The notes beneath the pieces were generated by a model. The model was given only the letters and a program-made list of their open reading frames with translations, searched no databases and was not told the origin of the DNA. This document shows, piece after piece, positions 35,724 to 45,616 of a DNA stretch of 54,300 bases. Made by a program: the position numbers and the translations under genes. Where the stretch lies: assembly GCA_028825335.1 (NCBI GenBank), contig JAPKAI010000006.1:1-54300 (forward strand), in the 5' to 3' direction. The first letter of the stretch is position 1. Each line of letters opens with the position of its first letter. Source of the DNA: Gammaproteobacteria bacterium (GTDB taxonomy: Bacteria; Pseudomonadota; Gammaproteobacteria; Pseudomonadales; Pseudohongiellaceae).

Positions 35724-37001
35724 CTAATTCGTGAGATCGAATTTGAGCCTGTCGTTATAGTCGATAATATTGGTCAGTAGGTTGATACACTCAACGATCT
35801 CGGTCTCTCTCTCATTCGTAGTGCCTGCTGAATCACTCTCCCTGTTGCTGTATAGCAATACAAGACAGGCCTTGCTCGCATCGAAGTTCTGGTAGAAGAA
35901 CTCAGAAAATTCATCTGATATTGCAGAGAAAATAAGGTCTAAGGTTGTGCCGTTTTCAGTCTGGTGTTCAAGTAACAGCCTCTCCAGCCCACTTAGCTGA
36001 CTAGATACTGCATTCTGTGTTGAGCGACTATAGGGGGATTGTATGCTCTCAACAAAATCTCCATTCAGCATTGGATACAAAGAGCGTATTAGCAACTCTT
36101 GGTTAAGCATTGCCGACATAGAATCCGCAAGAATGACGATAAGTTCGGTTCCCGATGTCGATTCGATTCGCTGCCTTATACTTGATTCTTCAGTAAGCCA
36201 TAAAGACTGCAACGCTCGAAAATCTTCGACTAAAGTATCGGCGGCGACGGCTAGAAAAAGTCGTCTGCGGTTGTTACTTAGTTGTTCTAGGGAGTAGCCG
36301 CTTTCTGTTTCTTCTGGGGTTAGCTCTAACACGGCATCGAAGTCGGCAGCAGGTCGGGCAACAGAATCAGTATCGTATCCCCAAAGCAAAAATTCTATTA
36401 CATGGAAGCCCAGTGTCACTTCGTATATATCGAAGGCACCATGTTGCTCGCGAATAGAGTCAACATCCAGGGTTACATTAATATCGTACACGATGCCGCT
36501 ATCGGGGTAGCCATTTACATAGTCGATATATCCGGGGATTATCGGCCAATGATTGATCTGATACTGAAGTTGCATTAGCGCTAAGCTGTTCTGCTCCCCA
36601 AGTAGCTGCGTGGCAAAGTAGCGGTGCAGCGTAGTGAGCTCGTATGCGCTATGTGCGTCGAGCCAAGCTTGTTTTGAGAGACTTAGATTTTCGCTGCTTA
36701 CGTGGTCAGCAAGCGTGACTATCGAAGACTGAAATTTTTCAATCTCAATTCCTGCTTGAATGAGGTCAGTGTCTATCTGTTCGACATATTTCAGGACTAT
36801 TTCTTTAGCGGATGCGCTCAGTTCTGGGTTGAGTAATTCGAATACACTGGGAGTAATTTCATTTACTGATTCAATACTTTGAGGCCCAGCTGCTTCGTCG
36901 TTGCAGCCGACAAGAAGCAGAGGCGCTAGTACAGCGATTCCCATTCTTTGCAGGGTCAAACCCAAGTTGAGATATGTTTGCATAAGAGTTGCGTGATGCA
37001 C
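35724..37001 (-). CDS. Imelysin-family (M75) lipoprotein
   Basis: A protein of up to 425 aa of the imelysin family, periplasmic or outer-membrane proteins linked to iron uptake (IrpA, EfeO-like, ICMP). A lipobox (LLLVGC, Cys at about 33) follows a hydrophobic stretch. The family GxHxxE motif is seen as GFHVIEFLLWG near residue 200. The GTG start at 37001 overlaps the stop of the HAD gene by one base (TAGTG), suggesting coupling; ATG 36983 is an alternative and fits a lipoprotein signal better. No iron-transport genes are adjacent. Confidence in the family is high; the exact function is unknown. Confidence 0.85.
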   Translation of the reverse strand: MHHATLMQTYLNLGLTLQRMGIAVLAPLLLVGCNDEAAGPQSIESVNEITPSVFELLNPELSASAKEIVLKYVEQIDTDLIQAGIEIEKFQSSIVTLADHVSSENLSLSKQAWLDAHSAYELTTLHRYFATQLLGEQNSLALMQLQYQINHWPIIPGYIDYVNGYPDSGIVYDINVTLDVDSIREQHGAFDIYEVTLGFHVIEFLLWGYDTDSVARPAADFDAVLELTPEETESGYSLEQLSNNRRRLFLAVAADTLVEDFRALQSLWLTEESSIRQRIESTSGTELIVILADSMSAMLNQELLIRSLYPMLNGDFVESIQSPYSRSTQNAVSSQLSGLERLLLEHQTENGTTLDLIFSAISDEFSEFFYQNFDASKACLVLLYSNRESDSAGTTNERETEIVECINLLTNIIDYNDRLKFDLTN

Positions 37002-37681
37002 TAGCTGCGTAGCGTTAGAATTTTCCAGCCCTCTGATTCTGCTTTTTCGAGCAATCTCTGGTCGGGATCTACTGCCACTGGTGTTGCTACCTCTTGTAGT
37101 AGAGGCAGATCATTTATGGAGTCACTGTAGAACACGGCATCACTCAGATTGAAACGGGTTTCTTGCTGGTCTAACCATGCATTGAGCTTCGAAACCTTTC
37201 CGTCTTGATAGCAGGGCGTGCCTGAAATTTTTCCGTTGTACATATCGTTACTGATTTGCAGTTCTGTCGCTATTATCAAATCGGCATTGAAGAGCGTCGC
37301 GATCGGCGTCGAGATGAACTCATTCGTAGCGGTAATGATAATGCAGAAGTCTCCGGCATCGAGATGCGTGCGCACGAGTTCCCTGCCCTTATCTAGAATG
37401 ATAGGCTCAACAGATTGCTTCATGAATTCAGCAAGTAATTGCGTTCGCTGTATACGGTCGAGCTGCATAACAGGCTCGAGTGTAAACGCGACGTAGCCAT
37501 GTATGTCTAATGCACCCTGCTTGTATTGGTCGTAGAAGTGGTCGTTTTTATCGCGATGGGCTTTCTCTTCGACCAAACTATTGCTGATCAAGAACTCTCC
37601 CCATGCGTGATCGCTGTCGCCTTCTAGTAGCGTATTATCTAGATCGAATAAGGCTAACTTCCCTGAACTGCTCGACGGCAT
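37001..37681 (-). CDS. HAD-IB family phosphatase (SerB-like)
   Basis: A 226-aa HAD hydrolase of subfamily IB. Motif I is LALFDLDNTLLEGDS (residues 8-22) with catalytic Asp pair. Motif II is IIITATNEF, then Lys in YQDGKVSKLNAW. Motif III is YSDSINDLPLL near residue 185. I start at ATG 37681; the frame is open to 37738 but the extension lacks similarity. The cap domain between motifs I and II is helical, as in phosphoserine phosphatase. The substrate may be a phosphorylated serine or other small ester. It is divergent from rppH and coupled to the imelysin gene. Confidence 0.85.
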   Translation of the reverse strand: MPSSSSGKLALFDLDNTLLEGDSDHAWGEFLISNSLVEEKAHRDKNDHFYDQYKQGALDIHGYVAFTLEPVMQLDRIQRTQLLAEFMKQSVEPIILDKGRELVRTHLDAGDFCIIITATNEFISTPIATLFNADLIIATELQISNDMYNGKISGTPCYQDGKVSKLNAWLDQQETRFNLSDAVFYSDSINDLPLLQEVATPVAVDPDQRLLEKAESEGWKILTLRS

Positions 37682-37938
37682 ACTGATTCTCTTCCATTTT
37701 CTCAACGTAGTTTGCTCGTTGACACATAAGTCATTCAAGCAATTCGAGCATTATAGCCGTCTCGGGAGCAATTCTGCACTAATCGAGCTCTTGAACAGGC
37801 TTTTTCGACTTAATCATAGTGTACTTAACACACTGATAATAATAGGGAATAATGGTTTCCGCGTAAGTTTAGCCATTGATCAGGAGGGAAGGTTTGTGAA
37901 ACAATGGAACATTATTTTCGTCATAAAGGCTGGTAGCA

Positions 37939-38439
37939 GTGATAGATTCAGAAGGATTTCGTTCAAATGTCGGCATTGTCATTTGTAATAGGCAAGGAAA
38001 GTTGCTGTGGGCGAAAAGAATAGGGCAGAGTGCGTGGCAGTTTCCTCAGGGCGGGATTAAGCAAAGCGAGTCCGTGGAAGAGGCCTTGTTTAGAGAGTTG
38101 GATGAAGAGGTTGGCTTGTCTGAGGCCGATGTACAGATTCTGCATCAAACTGAAGACTGGCTACACTATCGTCTTCCAGAGAACTTTATCCGCCAGTACA
38201 GTGATCCGCTTTGTATTGGCCAGAAACAGAAATGGTTTTTGCTCAGCCTCGAAGTTGATGATAGTAGGGTCGAATTGAGTAAGACTGAAAAGCCAGAGTT
38301 TGACGATTGGCGTTGGGTAAATTTTTGGTACCCGGTGGACCAGGTAATCGAGTTCAAACGGGATGTCTACCGCAAGGCCTTGCAACAGTTAGAGACTCCC
38401 CTTAGTAGTTATATAGGCAGCCCTATAATTAGCTGCTAA
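37939..38439 (+). CDS. rppH: RNA pyrophosphohydrolase
   Basis: A 166-aa Nudix hydrolase that removes pyrophosphate from the 5' end of mRNA, which triggers RNase E decay. The Nudix box is complete: [20 protein letters not shown] followed by VGL, near residues 37-60. The N-terminus [17 protein letters not shown] is the family start and sets translation at GTG 37939. The C-terminal [19 protein letters not shown] is typical. It is followed by ptsP on the same strand (180 bp), the common gammaproteobacterial order. Confidence 0.94.
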   Translation: MIDSEGFRSNVGIVICNRQGKLLWAKRIGQSAWQFPQGGIKQSESVEEALFRELDEEVGLSEADVQILHQTEDWLHYRLPENFIRQYSDPLCIGQKQKWFLLSLEVDDSRVELSKTEKPEFDDWRWVNFWYPVDQVIEFKRDVYRKALQQLETPLSSYIGSPIISC

Positions 38440-38619
38440 TTATCTGCTGCTCTACCAAGTAGAAGTTCAAAACAATAAAAAGCAGTAGATCGACACTGCA
38501 CTACCCCCAGTTCGATTTCTGAATTTGGGAATAAAACCTTCAAGCCGAACTGAAGTAAACAAGTTTCTTATAATCGCGGAAAGTGCTTTCGCAGTGTTAA
38601 GATACTGGAGTAAAAATTA

Positions 38620-40893
38620 GTGCTCGAGCGATTGCGAAGCATTGTACAAAAAGTAAACGCGGCTAGAGATCTACAGTCGGCGCTGGATATTATCGTCCAC
38701 AGAGTGCGTCTAGCTTTAGACACTCAGGTCTGTTCCGTGTTTTTGCTCGATAAGGATATCAATGCACATGTGTTGATGGCCTCCGAAGGCTTGAAGAAAG
38801 AATCGGTTGGACACGTCAGTCTAGAAGTAGGAGAAGGTCTCGTTGGCCTCGTGGCGAAACATGCCGAACCGATCAGTCTGCAGGATGCCTCGCTGCATCC
38901 GAGTTTCCACTATTTGAAAGATACCGGTGAAGAGAATTATCACTCTTTTCTTGGTGTACCGATTATTCACCATCGCTCAGTACTAGGAGTGCTGGTTGTT
39001 CAGAACGAAGAGCGACGCCGCTTCGACGAAAGTGAAGAGGCATTCCTAATAACGCTTTCCGCTCAACTCTCTGGCGTAATTGCCCATGCGGAGGCAACTG
39101 GTGCAGTAGAGGGTGTTAGCCCATCTGGCCATAAGACCTCAGACACAGTATTTCCAGGTGTGTCAGGATCTTCCGGTGCCGCCATTGGTGAGGCTGTTGT
39201 TGTTTTCCCGCATGCGGACCTTCGTCAGATACCTCAACGCCGCACTCCAGACATCGCGGGTGAGATAGAGTTTTTCAATAGCTGTCTGGAGTTGGTAAGA
39301 CAGGACATGCGCAGTCTGAATGCGAAATTGGCTGGGCAGGTCGCGGAAGAGGAGCGGCAGCTTTTCGATGTCTACGTTCGCATGCTAGATGATGCTGCGC
39401 TTGGCAATGAGATAGTCGAGAGAATAAGAATGGGGTACTGGGCGCAGGGTTCACTTGCCTACGTAGCAAACGAACACGTCAGAGCCTTTGAGGAGATGGA
39501 CGATCCCTATCTCAGTGAGCGCGCAATCGACATCAAGGATCTATGTGCTCGCATATTATTCTATTTGCAAGAGAAGGTCGTTGTAGAAACAGAGTACGCG
39601 GACAACACGATTCTCGTCAGCGAGGAGATTACTCCTTCAATGTTGGCGGAAGTGCCCGAGTCCAAGTTGAAGGGACTGATATCCGTGAAAGGGTCGGGCA
39701 ACTCACATGTTGCGATTCTTGCAAGAACTATGGGTATACCAACGGTAATGGGTGCGCTGGATTTGCCCTATACCCAGCTGCACGGCAAGGAAATCATAAT
39801 CGATGGCTATAATGGCGAGGTAATAACCAACCCCTCAGATCAGATCCGTACTCGTTTCCTCAAAACGATTCAGGAACAGGATCAGCTAGACAAAGGTCTT
39901 GAAGATTTGAAGGATCTACCATGTGAGACAGCGGATAATCACAGAGTACATCTGTGGGTTAACACAGGACTAATGACAGATGTTATACGCTCTCTCGACC
40001 AGGGCGCCGAGGGTATTGGGTTGTTCAGAACAGAAGTGCCTTTCCTTCTAGCAGAACGTTTCCCTAGTGAGGAGGAGCAATACCAAATCTATCGTGAGCA
40101 GTTAGAGGCGTTCGCTCCGAAGTTGGTGACCATGCGTACGCTCGATATCGGCGGGGACAAATCTTTGCCGTATTTCCCGATAGAAGAAGCGAATCCATTC
40201 CTTGGATGGCGGGGTATTAGAGTTACTCTGGATCACCCTGAAATTTTCACCGCACAGATACACGCAATGTTGAGAGCGAGCGCTGGTCTCGATAATCTGC
40301 AAATCATGTTACCTATGATCAGCAACATCAACGAAGTTACATCCGCATTGCAACTCATTAAGAAGGAATACCGCGAACTTATTCAGGAAGGGGTAAAAGT
40401 AAAATTCCCACCTGTAGGAGTCATGATAGAGTTACCAGCGGCAGTCTATCAGACCCGCGCCCTCGCCAAGTTAGTAGACTTTATATCCGTAGGTAGCAAC
40501 GATCTCACGCAGTATCTGCTGGCAGTGGATAGGAATAACCCACGTGTGGCTAACCTCTATTCCGCCTTTCACCCAGCCGTGCTAAGTGCATTGCAACAAG
40601 TAGTCAATGCGGCTCAAGCAGAAGGCAAGCATGTAAGTATTTGTGGAGAGATGGCCGGCGACCCTGGTGCTGCCATACTGTTAATGGCCATGGGCTATGA
40701 TGTGCTGTCGATGAACGCCGCTTCGTTGTTAAAAGTGAAGTCTGTGCTACGTAGCATCACATTAGACGTCGCTGAAGAACTTCTAGAGAACGTGATGCGG
40801 CTTGATGATGCGCAGATGGTTCGAAGCGCGGTTGATTTGGCCTTGTATAATGCCGGTGTCGATCGGCTACTGCGATCCTCTCGGACAAACTAA
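38620..40893 (+). CDS. ptsP: PEP-protein phosphotransferase, nitrogen PTS enzyme I
   Basis: A 757-aa cytoplasmic phosphotransferase (EI-Ntr) that moves phosphate from PEP to NPr, part of the regulatory PTS. An N-terminal GAF domain (about 1-165; sensing, glutamine in relatives) precedes the EI part. The phosphorylated His363 is in GSGNSHVAILARTMGIPTVM. The PEP-binding TIM barrel includes RTLDIGGDKSLPY, IMLPMISN and VSICGEMAGDPGAA with the catalytic Cys. The start is GTG 38620 with GGAG ten bases before it. The length is typical (about 750). It lies directly after rppH. Confidence 0.96.
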   Translation: MLERLRSIVQKVNAARDLQSALDIIVHRVRLALDTQVCSVFLLDKDINAHVLMASEGLKKESVGHVSLEVGEGLVGLVAKHAEPISLQDASLHPSFHYLKDTGEENYHSFLGVPIIHHRSVLGVLVVQNEERRRFDESEEAFLITLSAQLSGVIAHAEATGAVEGVSPSGHKTSDTVFPGVSGSSGAAIGEAVVVFPHADLRQIPQRRTPDIAGEIEFFNSCLELVRQDMRSLNAKLAGQVAEEERQLFDVYVRMLDDAALGNEIVERIRMGYWAQGSLAYVANEHVRAFEEMDDPYLSERAIDIKDLCARILFYLQEKVVVETEYADNTILVSEEITPSMLAEVPESKLKGLISVKGSGNSHVAILARTMGIPTVMGALDLPYTQLHGKEIIIDGYNGEVITNPSDQIRTRFLKTIQEQDQLDKGLEDLKDLPCETADNHRVHLWVNTGLMTDVIRSLDQGAEGIGLFRTEVPFLLAERFPSEEEQYQIYREQLEAFAPKLVTMRTLDIGGDKSLPYFPIEEANPFLGWRGIRVTLDHPEIFTAQIHAMLRASAGLDNLQIMLPMISNINEVTSALQLIKKEYRELIQEGVKVKFPPVGVMIELPAAVYQTRALAKLVDFISVGSNDLTQYLLAVDRNNPRVANLYSAFHPAVLSALQQVVNAAQAEGKHVSICGEMAGDPGAAILLMAMGYDVLSMNAASLLKVKSVLRSITLDVAEELLENVMRLDDAQMVRSAVDLALYNAGVDRLLRSSRTN

Positions 40894-40914
40894 ACGGTAG
40901 GATCTGATTAGCTT

Positions 40915-40986
40915 TCAGGACTTTGCTTCGATGAACTTACTTATTTCTTTCTCATCAGTAATCTCGAAATGTTTGGGTATATACAT
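40915..40986 (-). pseudogene. 5' fragment of a PaiB-like FMN-binding protein
   Basis: A 23-codon frame from ATG 40986, MYIPKHFEITDEKEISKFIE plus three residues then TGA. This is the near-invariant N-terminus of PaiB-type FMN-binding regulators (about 200 aa). A good AGG ribosome binding site precedes it, but nothing downstream matches, so only the first tenth of the gene remains. Confidence 0.55.
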
Positions 40987-41057
40987 AGAGGCCTCGCGGT
41001 GGCCGGGAGATTACTTACTAGATCTTACTTAAGTCGGAGCCATAAATGCTGCTATAG

Positions 41058-41840
41058 CTAGGCTGGTGGTAGCTGGAATGCATGACCCTCCAATCTATTG
41101 CCTAGCGAGTCGAAGTTCTGTTCGCTAAAACGTGTAGGCCCTTTTTGATCGACGATTAGAGCGGTAGAGCACAGAGTCCCATATTCTCTTTTTGGGTTCA
41201 GAATAAAGGCGGGAGATAATTTACGCTCTATTTCAATGCCGATTCCAGTATCCGGGAGATCCGCGTCCTGGGCTTGAGATCTGTCACTCATCATCGCGAT
41301 AAGCGCATCGGTAGTCAGTCCCTCAGTGTGCTGCATCAATGCCTGCAGACGTGTCTTACCCTTATCTACTTTGGGCCAGGAGGAGTTTAATAAGCCGTTC
41401 GACAATCCATGCACCCCAGGTTCAATCTCCCACACCTTTTCTTCGTGGTTGTTTACATACAATAGAGAGTTGGTATCGCCTACGAGTAAGTTATAGCCAG
41501 CGAATTGGTCGTAACTCTGGGTTAATCGTTTACAGTATTGCTGTGGAGAATCGTCGCCTGCTAGATACTGCCGTGTCAGGTCGCCACGAGTTTGAGATCG
41601 GCGTTCGGTCTGAGACGGATCTCTTATATTGGTCACTGCGGCGAATCGCCCGCTCTGAGTAATGCCCAGCCAAGTACCTCCAGCCTGCTTGTCTCTTCCA
41701 GAGAGTATCTGTTGGCCAGATTCTTCATCTGCCCAGAGGGTGGCTTGAGCGGTTGGTCGGGCGAAAATCTCGTCTCTGTTGGCGGCTACAACCAGCGGAA
41801 AACGAGGATCCGCCTGGTACGCAAATATGATTAGGCACAT
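41058..41840 (-). CDS. NRDE family protein (TANGO2-like)
   Basis: A 260-aa protein of the NRDE/TANGO2 family. The signature VVAANRDEIFARPTAQA lies at residues 17-33. Cys2 follows the initiator Met (MCLIIFAYQADPRFP), as in Ntn-hydrolase-like members where it becomes the N-terminal nucleophile. LSGRDKQAGGTWLGI and ATNIRDP are further family blocks. The bacterial function is unsettled; human TANGO2 is linked to heme or lipid handling. It is a single gene, divergent from lgt by about 160 bp. Confidence 0.85.
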   Translation of the reverse strand: MCLIIFAYQADPRFPLVVAANRDEIFARPTAQATLWADEESGQQILSGRDKQAGGTWLGITQSGRFAAVTNIRDPSQTERRSQTRGDLTRQYLAGDDSPQQYCKRLTQSYDQFAGYNLLVGDTNSLLYVNNHEEKVWEIEPGVHGLSNGLLNSSWPKVDKGKTRLQALMQHTEGLTTDALIAMMSDRSQAQDADLPDTGIGIEIERKLSPAFILNPKREYGTLCSTALIVDQKGPTRFSEQNFDSLGNRLEGHAFQLPPA

Positions 41841-42000
41841 CGCTGCTATGTTAACGTCTCATTGCGTGAATGGACAGAATCCGTGAGGACGCGATAGGAC
41901 CATTCAGCCCTAAAATTGCCAAACTTTCTTGTCACGGGTTGAGTATAATGGCGGCTCAAGGGCCTGCGGGCATCTCAACCGACACAAGCGAATCCGACCC

Positions 42001-42801
42001 ATGCTGACATTTCCCCAGTTCGACCCAGTAGCACTGGCCATCGGCCCAATAAGCATTCATTGGTATGGGATTATGTATATGATCGCATTCGGAGGCGCTT
42101 GGGGACTGGCGTCAATCCGCGCAAAGCAGCAACCCGGTGAATGGTCAGCAGAGCAGATATCCGACTTGGTGTTCTACGGTGCATTGGGTGCAGTTCTTGG
42201 CGGGCGCATGGGCTCTGTGTTGTTCTATAATTTCGACCGCTTCCTCTCCGATCCAATATGGCTACTGCGGGTCTGGGAAGGAGGCATGTCTTTCCATGGC
42301 GGGCTGCTCGGTGTGCTGCTGGCATTCTTCCTGTATTCGCGCAGCATCAAGAAAGAATTCTTCGAGGTTATGGACTTCATTGCACCCCTCGTTCCATTCG
42401 GCCTCGGTGCCGGCCGCTTCGGCAATTTCATCGGAGGCGAGCTCTGGGGCAGGCCCACTGATGTGGCATGGGGCATGATCTTTCCCCACGTTGATCAATT
42501 GGCGCGACACCCCTCTCAGCTCTACGAAGTGGCATTAGAGGGAATCGTATTATTTACTTTCCTCTGGTGGTTCTCGTCTAAGCCCAGACCGCGAATGGCG
42601 GTGACCGGCTTATTCGCGATCGGATATGGAAGCTTCAGGTTCTTCATTGAATTCTTCCGCGAGCCCGATTTACACCTCGGTTTCGTCGCGTTAGATTGGA
42701 TGACTATGGGACAGGTGTTATCTGCTCCATTGATAGTAGCCGGTGTGATCCTATTAATACTTGCCTATATGAAGCCTCAGCCACAACTTAACTCTTTGTA
42801 G
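42001..42801 (+). CDS. lgt: Prolipoprotein diacylglyceryl transferase
   Basis: A 266-aa inner-membrane enzyme with seven membrane spans that attaches diacylglycerol to the lipobox Cys of prolipoproteins. I start at ATG 42001 (MLTFPQFDPVALAIGPISIH), the family N-terminus; the frame is open upstream to 41929 but without similarity. The signature GAGRFGNFIGGELWGRPT with its essential Arg lies near 136-153, and HGGLLGV near 101. Same strand as thyA (36 bp) and folA, the usual lgt-thyA-folA order. Its products include the imelysin-type lipoprotein of this window. Confidence 0.96.
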   Translation: MLTFPQFDPVALAIGPISIHWYGIMYMIAFGGAWGLASIRAKQQPGEWSAEQISDLVFYGALGAVLGGRMGSVLFYNFDRFLSDPIWLLRVWEGGMSFHGGLLGVLLAFFLYSRSIKKEFFEVMDFIAPLVPFGLGAGRFGNFIGGELWGRPTDVAWGMIFPHVDQLARHPSQLYEVALEGIVLFTFLWWFSSKPRPRMAVTGLFAIGYGSFRFFIEFFREPDLHLGFVALDWMTMGQVLSAPLIVAGVILLILAYMKPQPQLNSL

Positions 42802-42837
42802 TCGCCCCTTTAACTTAATCGATAGAAGAAAAGTGTC

Positions 42838-43689
42838 ATGCAGCAATATTTGAATCTCTGTCAGCGAATCATGAATGAAGGTGTATGGATTGAGAACGAG
42901 CGTACCGGGAAAAAGTGCCTCACCGTTATCAATGCGGATTTGGCTTATAGCGTCGGTGGAAACGCATTCCCTATCATTACCACTCGCAAGAGTTTCTGGA
43001 AGGCGGCTATCGCCGAGCTTCTTGGATATCTCAAGGGTTTGAGCAATGCCGCAGACTTTCGCGCTCTGGGCACTAAATCATGGGATGCGAATGCGAACGA
43101 GAACGCAGCATGGTTGAGTAATCCTGCGCGCAAGGGTGTCGATGACATGGGTCGAGTCTATGGCGTTCAAGGCAGAAGTTGGCAGAAGCCGGACGGAACG
43201 AGCATCGATCAGTTGAAGAAGATAGTCGAAAATCTCAAGCGAGGCGTGGACGACCGTGGCGAGATATTGACGTTCTATAACCCCGGCGAATTCGATCTAG
43301 GCTGTCTTCGTTCGTGTATGCACACTCATACGTTTTCTCTACTCGGTGACGTGCTCCATCTTACGAGCTATCAGCGCTCTTGTGATGTGCCGCTTGGGCT
43401 CAATTTCAATCAGATTCAGGTTTTTACGTTATTGGCACTAATAGCGCAGATTACTGGCAACTCAGCGGGGCTTGCCTATCACAAGATCGTCAATGCCCAT
43501 ATCTACGAGGATCAGCTTGAACTAATGCGCGATGTTCAGCTACAGCGGGAGCCGTTCGATCCTCCGCGGCTGCATATCAACCCGGATATAAAATCACTTG
43601 AGGATATTGAGACTTGGGTAACCTTGAAGGATTTCGAAGTCGATGGTTATGAGCACCATGATCCCATTGCCTATCCATTTTCAGTTTAG
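42838..43689 (+). CDS. thyA: Thymidylate synthase
   Basis: A 283-aa enzyme that methylates dUMP to dTMP using methylene-tetrahydrofolate. The nucleophile is Cys162 in [10 protein letters not shown], and the dUMP-binding block is [35 protein letters not shown] and [13 protein letters not shown] are the N-terminal landmarks. The active-site context LRSC differs from the more common LPPC but fits a recognised subgroup. It is translated 36 bp after lgt and followed by folA, which recycles its dihydrofolate product. Confidence 0.93.
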   Translation: MQQYLNLCQRIMNEGVWIENERTGKKCLTVINADLAYSVGGNAFPIITTRKSFWKAAIAELLGYLKGLSNAADFRALGTKSWDANANENAAWLSNPARKGVDDMGRVYGVQGRSWQKPDGTSIDQLKKIVENLKRGVDDRGEILTFYNPGEFDLGCLRSCMHTHTFSLLGDVLHLTSYQRSCDVPLGLNFNQIQVFTLLALIAQITGNSAGLAYHKIVNAHIYEDQLELMRDVQLQREPFDPPRLHINPDIKSLEDIETWVTLKDFEVDGYEHHDPIAYPFSV

Positions 43690-43726
43690 CCCTCTCGGAT
43701 CTATTTATCTTTAAAGAGCACACACT

Positions 43727-44233
43727 ATGAAACTCGCATTGATATGCGCCATGTCTGAGAATCGAGTGATCGGACGTGACAACGGTCTACCTTGGCATCT
43801 TTCTGAAGACCTGAAATATTTCAGGCGTACCACCATGGGTAACTGCATGATCATGGGGCGTAATACTTGGGAGTCTATAGGGCGCGCGTTATCTGGAAGA
43901 ACCAGCATAGTCATTACTAGCAATTCAGAGTATCAGGCCGAGGGTGCCGAAGTGGTGGGATCCCTGCGGCAGGCGATTGAACGCGCCGAAGCTATATCTA
44001 AGGAGACGGGTAGCACTGAGGCCTTTGTCATCGGCGGGGCGGTGTTGTATCAGTCGGCGTTGCCTCTGGCAGATACACTGCATCTCACGCGCGTGCATGC
44101 GCAAGTCGAAGGGGATACTACTCTTCATGAATTCGACGAGTCGAATTGGAAAGAAATTTCGCGTGAGCAATATCAACACGATGAATCTAATCAGTATGAC
44201 TACAGTATCTGTGTATTGCAGCGTGTAAGCTAA
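43727..44233 (+). CDS. folA: Dihydrofolate reductase
   Basis: A 168-aa NADPH-dependent enzyme that reduces dihydrofolate. The motif NGLPWHLSEDLKYFRRTTMG (about 20-39) has the active-site Trp and acidic residue. IMGRNTWESIGRALSGRT is the NADPH loop. VIGGAVLYQSALPLADTLHL completes the fold. Length and N-terminus (MKLALICAMSENRVIG) are canonical. Last gene of lgt-thyA-folA; its stop is 16 bp from the convergent argA stop. Confidence 0.96.
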   Translation: MKLALICAMSENRVIGRDNGLPWHLSEDLKYFRRTTMGNCMIMGRNTWESIGRALSGRTSIVITSNSEYQAEGAEVVGSLRQAIERAEAISKETGSTEAFVIGGAVLYQSALPLADTLHLTRVHAQVEGDTTLHEFDESNWKEISREQYQHDESNQYDYSICVLQRVS

Positions 44234-44249
44234 ACCTCGAACACCCTAG

Positions 44250-45581
44250 CTACAATATCTTTAGTAATACCTTCGACTTACGCTGATAGTTGTAGAGTTC
44301 TTGTCGGGTTTCGGGTAGGTCGCTAAGTTCCGCCTCCAAAAATCCCTTCCCCAAAAACCAGTGTGATGCAACCGTGGTCAATACGAAAATTTTCTTGACG
44401 CCTACTGTCTTGGCCTGACTCTCAAGGCTACTCAGGAGTCGATCACCATAGCCATTCTTTTGAAAGCTACTTTCGATAGCGATGCAGGCGATCTCTGCGA
44501 AGTCTTCCCCGATAGGATAGAGCGCGGCGCAGGCAATGATGGAATCTTCTAGCTCCACGATCTTGAAGTTATCGATTTCTGTTTCTAGCAATTCACGAGA
44601 ACGCTCTACCAGTGAACCGTTCTCTTCTAAGGGTCTAATAAGTTTAAGTATGCCAGCGACGTCTTCAATGGTTGCGACGCGCAAATTCTCGAAGCTATCA
44701 CTGCTAATTAGCGTGCCGTTTCCTTGTCGTGTAAACAGTTCGCGTATTAGAGCGCCATTCTCCTTGAAGCTAATCAGGTGTGACCGATGAACTTTATTGG
44801 AATAGGCTCGCAGACAGGTATCGAGTGCACGACTTATGCATCGCGATTCCTCATCTAACTTGGCAAGTTTGCCCGCATAGAACCTAGCATCATCTTCACT
44901 TAGTGAAGCAACCAAGTTACCGTCATCATCTAGAACGCCAGGACATGGAACCATTAGAATCAGCTTTTCTGCTTGCAGTGCTACGGCGGCCTCTGTGGCT
45001 ACTTCTTCTGCAGATAGGTTGAAGATTTCGCCAGTTAGCGAATAGCCTAGATTCGAAAGTAGTACAATATTATCTTGTTCCAACTGCTTCTGGATGGAAG
45101 TTGCGCGTATTTTTCTCACTTTTCCCGTGTATTGGTAGTCGATGCCATCGTGAATCCCAGCGGGTTTAGCTGTTACGAAATTTCCTCGACAAAGACGCAC
45201 ATCAGAGCCCTGCATTGGGGAGTTGCTTATGCCTATGGAGAAGAGGGCTTCGAGTTTTGCACTTTCTCCACCGACAACGCGTGTCACGGTCTCGATGCAT
45301 TCTGCTTCTGTGATGCGAATATCGCGATGATAGGATGAGTCCTTACCGACGTCTTCTAGTGCGGCAGAAATCTGCGGTCTGGCGCCATGAACGAGTACTA
45401 GTTTTACGCCAAGGCTGTGCAGTAGCGTTAGGTCATAGACAACGTTGGGTAGGTTCTTGTCCGCCAACGCTTCGCCGCTCAATAGCACGACGAACACCTT
45501 TCCTCGGTGCGTATTGATATAACTTGTTGAGGCACGAAACCATTCGATCATGGCAATGCTATCTTGTTCGTTGTCCATCAC
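44250..45581 (-). CDS. argA: N-acetylglutamate synthase
   Basis: A 443-aa enzyme with an N-terminal amino-acid-kinase domain (about 1-290) and a C-terminal GNAT acetyltransferase domain (about 295-440). It acetylates glutamate from acetyl-CoA, the first step of arginine synthesis; the kinase-like domain binds arginine for feedback control. Landmarks are KVFVVLLSGEALADKN, KLVLVHGARPQI and, in the GNAT part, IACIAIESSFQKNGYGDRLL for CoA binding. Length fits the classic ArgA. It follows argE by 35 bp on the same strand. Confidence 0.94.
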   Translation of the reverse strand: MMDNEQDSIAMIEWFRASTSYINTHRGKVFVVLLSGEALADKNLPNVVYDLTLLHSLGVKLVLVHGARPQISAALEDVGKDSSYHRDIRITEAECIETVTRVVGGESAKLEALFSIGISNSPMQGSDVRLCRGNFVTAKPAGIHDGIDYQYTGKVRKIRATSIQKQLEQDNIVLLSNLGYSLTGEIFNLSAEEVATEAAVALQAEKLILMVPCPGVLDDDGNLVASLSEDDARFYAGKLAKLDEESRCISRALDTCLRAYSNKVHRSHLISFKENGALIRELFTRQGNGTLISSDSFENLRVATIEDVAGILKLIRPLEENGSLVERSRELLETEIDNFKIVELEDSIIACAALYPIGEDFAEIACIAIESSFQKNGYGDRLLSSLESQAKTVGVKKIFVLTTVASHWFLGKGFLEAELSDLPETRQELYNYQRKSKVLLKIL

Positions 45582-45616
45582 TCGAATCTCTCTAGTTCTT
45601 TAGTCATAATTGCGAG

